The translations under genes and the position numbers were made by a program. From contig CAZDCO010000029.1 in the NCBI GenBank assembly GCA_964504025.1, forward strand, positions 1-15,268: DNA of 15,268 nt, given 5' to 3'. Under the pieces are notes generated by a model, which saw only the letters and a program-made list of their open reading frames with translations, had not been told where the DNA came from and made no database searches. Positions 13,460 to 15,268 of the stretch are shown here, piece after piece (the first letter of the stretch is position 1; every line of letters starts with the position of its first letter). This DNA comes from Scatosoma sp964504025. Its GTDB lineage: Bacteria > Bacillota > Clostridia > Christensenellales > Borkfalkiaceae.

Positions 13460-14563
13460 ATGCGTAAAGTGGGGGTATTTTTCGGCGGCAAGTCGTGCGA
13501 ACGCGAAATTTCCGTGCTGACGGGCGTGTTCGTGCTGCACCTTTTGGATCGGGAAAAATATCAACCCGTTCCTCTGTATATCCACACGGACGGACGGCTA
13601 TACACTTCGGAAAAGGCGTTCGATTTGGAAGTGTTCAAACGCGAGGATCTCTCCTCCTTCCAACGCGTACTTTTGGACGACGGCACGGCGTACGTCGTAC
13701 TCCGTGCGAACAAGCGGTTGAAAAAGTTGGCGAAGATCGATGTCGCACTCAACTGCTGCCACGGCGGGTTGGGCGAGGGCGGCGGCGTTTCCGCTTTGGC
13801 GGAGTGGAACGGTATTCCTTTGGCTTCTCCCGACCTCACTTCGTCGAGCGTTTTTATGGACAAATGCCTCACGAAGCTGATCGCGCGCGCCTTGAACGTG
13901 CCCACCGTCGATTATATCCGCGTCAACGAGCAAGACTACGCCCGTCGCGGCGCGTTTTTGTTGCGGAATATCCAAATGCGGCTGAAATATCCCGTCGTGG
14001 TGAAGCCTGCGCACTTGGGTTCGTCGATCGGAATCGCCGTGGCGCACGACGAAAACGAGGCGCGCGTTGCGATCGAGAGTGCGTTCGAGCTGGACGACCG
14101 CGTGTTGATCGAGCGATATTTGGAGGATAAAAAGGACGTGAATTGCGCCGCCTGTCGGATTCGCGGCGAAATTTGCGTGTCCGAAGCGGAAGAGGCGTTC
14201 GGGAGCGGAGTGTACTCCTTCGACGACAAGTACGTCAAACGGACGGTGGACGGCAAGGGCGGCGGCAGGTATGCGTTGACGGGCGAACTGCGCGATAAAA
14301 TACGCGCGTATACCAAGACGCTGTATAAGCGCATGAACTTGCAAGGCGTGGTGCGTATGGACTTTTTGGTGAGCGACGGCAAGGCGTATTTGTGCGAGGT
14401 GAATACCGTGCCCGGTTCGTTGGCATACTATTTGTTTTGCGAGCGGTTATCGGACGCGCGCGCCTTTTTCGGGGACTTGATCGAAGAGGGAGTGCGCTCG
14501 GTGCAGGAAAAGAGAGTATGCGCGACGGGGATATTGAGAAAAGTGCGTTTAGCGAAAAAGTAG
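13460..14563 (+). CDS. ddl: D-alanine--D-alanine ligase
   Basis: An ATP-grasp enzyme that joins two D-alanines for the peptidoglycan stem. The 367-residue product has GVFFGGKSCEREISVLTG (5-22), NCCHGGLGEGGGVSALAEW (98-116), YPVVVKPAHLGSSIGIAV (177-194), the omega-loop YSFDDKYVKR (252-261), VVRMDFLV (297-304) and YLCEVNTVPGS (310-320), which carries the metal-binding Glu and Asn. The omega-loop Lys-Tyr pair matches D-Ala-D-Ala ligases; D-Ala-D-Lac ligases have a different loop with His, so lactate use is unlikely. SD GGAGG is 9 bases from the ATG but partly inside a hairpin. It follows the MurF-like gene by 64 bases, matching successive steps of one pathway. Confidence 0.94.
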   Translation: MRKVGVFFGGKSCEREISVLTGVFVLHLLDREKYQPVPLYIHTDGRLYTSEKAFDLEVFKREDLSSFQRVLLDDGTAYVVLRANKRLKKLAKIDVALNCCHGGLGEGGGVSALAEWNGIPLASPDLTSSSVFMDKCLTKLIARALNVPTVDYIRVNEQDYARRGAFLLRNIQMRLKYPVVVKPAHLGSSIGIAVAHDENEARVAIESAFELDDRVLIERYLEDKKDVNCAACRIRGEICVSEAEEAFGSGVYSFDDKYVKRTVDGKGGGRYALTGELRDKIRAYTKTLYKRMNLQGVVRMDFLVSDGKAYLCEVNTVPGSLAYYLFCERLSDARAFFGDLIEEGVRSVQEKRVCATGILRKVRLAKK

Positions 14564-14681
14564 AGTGGGCAAAGCGTACATTTGCGGCGCATTTCTTCGT
14601 CGCCGTTCGGTTACGTACTTCTCGTACGCGCCCTCAACGCTCCTTGCCTTGCTTGCAACTGAACGCTTTTCGTAGTATCGT
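14564..14681. other. Intergenic stretch with nested inverted repeats
   Basis: No gene is supported here. GCGTAC (14574-14579) and GTACGC (14624-14629) form an outer inverted repeat. CGGCG (14585-14589) with CGCCG (14601-14605), and CGTAC (14614-14618) with GTACG (14624-14628), form inner hairpins. The last pair competes with the outer one. The look is that of a dispersed intergenic repeat, but only one copy is in the window. Confidence 0.35.
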
Positions 14682-14779
14682 TGTCATTGCGAGCGGCGGA
14701 ACGCCGCGCGGCAATCTCTTGTCGGGTTTCCGTCAATGTAACGTGAGATTGCTTCGTCGTGGAACTCCTCGCAATGACA
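14682..14779. repeat. Palindromic intergenic repeat, complete copy (98 bp)
   Basis: The ends are a perfect 12-bp inverted repeat, TGTCATTGCGAG (14682-14693) and CTCGCAATGACA (14768-14779). A second inverted pair lies inside, GCAATCTC (14711-14718) and GAGATTGC (14745-14752), around a 26-base centre. The left arm also holds its own hairpin GCGGCG-GAA-CGCCGC (14693-14707). The TGTCATTGCGAG...GCAATCTC pattern is widespread in bacterial intergenic regions, resembling a non-autonomous palindromic element. Long open frames crossing it are spurious. Confidence 0.85.
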
Positions 14780-14827
14780 GGGAAGGACGTCCTTGTGCAT
14801 TTCAAAATAAAAAAATGGTATCAGCAT

Positions 14828-14855
14828 AGCGCGCCGTCGGGCGCGCTTTTGTTTT
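14828..14855 (+). terminator. Strong intrinsic terminator downstream of ddl
   Basis: AGCGCGCC (14828-14835) pairs perfectly with GGCGCGCT (14840-14847) around a GTCG loop, followed by TTTTGTTTT. It lies 264 bases after the ddl stop with the palindromic repeat in between, so it probably ends the hydrolase-Mur ligase-ddl transcript and the repeat may have inserted between gene and terminator. Confidence 0.85.
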
Positions 14856-14863
14856 AGTCTTTG

Positions 14864-14878
14864 CCATTGCGCGCGGCG
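14864..14878. repeat. Short degraded fragment of the palindromic repeat
   Basis: CCATTGCGCGCGGCG differs at two bases from the left end of the complete copy (TCATTGCGAGCGGCG). It lacks the inner and right arms. At this length the match is suggestive rather than firm. Confidence 0.45.
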
Positions 14879-14891
14879 TTTGTTTTTACCC

Positions 14892-14929
14892 TGTCATTGC
14901 GAGCGGCGGAACGGCGCGTGGCAATCTTC
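14892..14929. repeat. Half copy of the palindromic repeat (left arm only)
   Basis: From TGTCATTGCGAG (14892-14903) to GGCAATCTT the sequence matches the left arm of the complete copy at 14682 with only about two or three differences, then diverges where the centre should begin. It is in the same orientation as the complete copy. Confidence 0.8.
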
Positions 14930-14938
14930 TATGCCTCG

Positions 14939-14973
14939 CCCCCCCTCCCCCTCCCCTTAAAAATTTTTTTAAG
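14939..14973. other. C-rich tract followed by an AT palindrome
   Basis: 14939-14956 is almost pure C broken by single T residues, so the minus strand carries G runs of 4, 5 and 7 that meet the four-run G-quadruplex pattern if the longest run is split. It abuts CTTAAAAA (14956-14963) and TTTTTAAG (14966-14973), an AT-only palindrome followed by seven T, which resembles a weak terminator. Confidence 0.5.
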
Positions 14974-15003
14974 TTTTTTTCATAAAAATATTGTTAGTGT
15001 TAG

Positions 15004-15268
15004 TATACAATAGACTCATCAATCGACGATGAGTCTTTTTTAATACCGAAAGGATATGTAGACGCGCAAAAGAAGAAAGGAAAGACCATTACAATCGAGC
15101 AAGCACGGGAGCGAATCGGCAGTATTAGAGTTTTCAACGGGGAAATGTCCGAAACGGCGACCGAAGGAAGAAATAAGTTTAATAAGGCACTCAATTACTT
15201 GAATAGAGAAACTATTACGGCGGACGAGCAAAAATACTTTAATGATTTTGTAACGGAAGCGGCGGCGC
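15004..15268 (+). CDS. Unrecognised reading frame without a normal start, cut by the right edge
   Basis: One plus-strand frame is open from 15004 to the end of the window (88 codons) and is the only plus frame that is. It reads as plausible protein, rich in charged residues, for example KKKGKTITIEQARERIGSIR then EGRNKFNKALNYLNRETI, with predicted helices. I recognise no family. There is no in-frame ATG, GTG or TTG before ATG 15145, which itself has no usable SD. An SD-like AAAGGA (15049-15054) is followed by ATG 15056, but in a different frame whose next codon is TAG. The codons (AGA, ACA, GCA, AAT) are AT-richer than the neighbours, which may mean foreign origin. It may be a 5'-truncated or frameshifted gene, or one with a rare start. 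Confidence 0.4.
15013..15041 (+). terminator. Terminator-like hairpin at the start of the last reading frame
   Basis: GACTCATC (15013-15020) pairs perfectly with GATGAGTC (15028-15035) around AATCGAC, followed by six T (15036-15041). By form it is an intrinsic terminator. It sits just after TATACAAT (15004-15011), a possible -10 with no good -35, so it could also be a leader attenuator. It overlaps the start-less reading frame, so at least one of the two readings is probably wrong. Confidence 0.6.

Noticed and set aside
12706..13491. A 261-codon minus-strand frame
   Set aside because: Antisense shadow of the Mur ligase gene, no start signal or family motif.
14392..14829. A 145-codon frame overlapping the end of ddl
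   Set aside because: Its first part is out of frame in ddl and its second part is a translation of the palindromic repeat, a common source of false proteins.
14682..14929. CRISPR array
   Set aside because: The repeats are palindromic, unequal in length and not separated by regular unique spacers; no cas gene is present.

Overview
The window looks like a piece of chromosome from an endospore-forming member of the Bacillota, most likely a Clostridia lineage (inference). It carries the spoIIGA-sigE-sigG sporulation block, classical TTGACA-17-TATAAT-type promoters, purine-rich Shine-Dalgarno (SD) sites, and a ribU gene under an FMN riboswitch. Base composition is roughly even to moderately GC-rich by eye. 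Genes are tightly packed from the left edge to about 14560, then a repeat-rich intergenic stretch begins.

Layout. (1) 1-2940, plus strand: the end of ftsY, then trmD, rbgA, rnhB and yraN, closed by an intrinsic terminator. This is a shortened form of the Bacillota ffh/ftsY-rpsP-rimM-trmD-rplS-rbgA-rnhB neighbourhood, and rpsP, rimM and rplS are absent here. (2) 2940-5500, plus strand: spoIIGA, sigE and sigG (processing protease, mother-cell sigma factor, late forespore sigma factor), ending in a bidirectional terminator. (3) 5537-6295, minus strand: a classical short-chain dehydrogenase/reductase. (4) 6404-8713, plus strand: an OmpR-family response regulator and a membrane sensor kinase, transcribed divergently from the dehydrogenase from strong back-to-back promoters. 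(5) 8723-9544: promoter, FMN riboswitch, terminator and ribU. (6) 9545-11061: tsaE-tsaB-rimI, the tRNA t6A modification and N-acetyltransferase cluster, starting at a promoter so close to the tsaE ATG that the mRNA may be leaderless. (7) 11085-14563: an alpha/beta hydrolase, a membrane-anchored MurF-like Mur ligase and a D-Ala-D-Ala ligase, a small peptidoglycan-precursor module. (8) 14564-15268: a terminator, one complete and two partial copies of a palindromic repeat, a C-rich/G-quadruplex-type tract, an AT-rich palindrome, and the beginning of an AT-richer reading frame that lacks a normal start codon and runs off the window.

Most of the window is conserved core genome. I see no CRISPR array, no recognisable defence system, no transposase and no RNA gene other than the riboswitch. 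The points most worth following up are the Mur ligase whose usual N-terminal UDP-binding region is replaced by membrane helices, the apparently leaderless tsaE, the hairpin covering the ddl ribosome binding site, and the start-less reading frame at the right edge.
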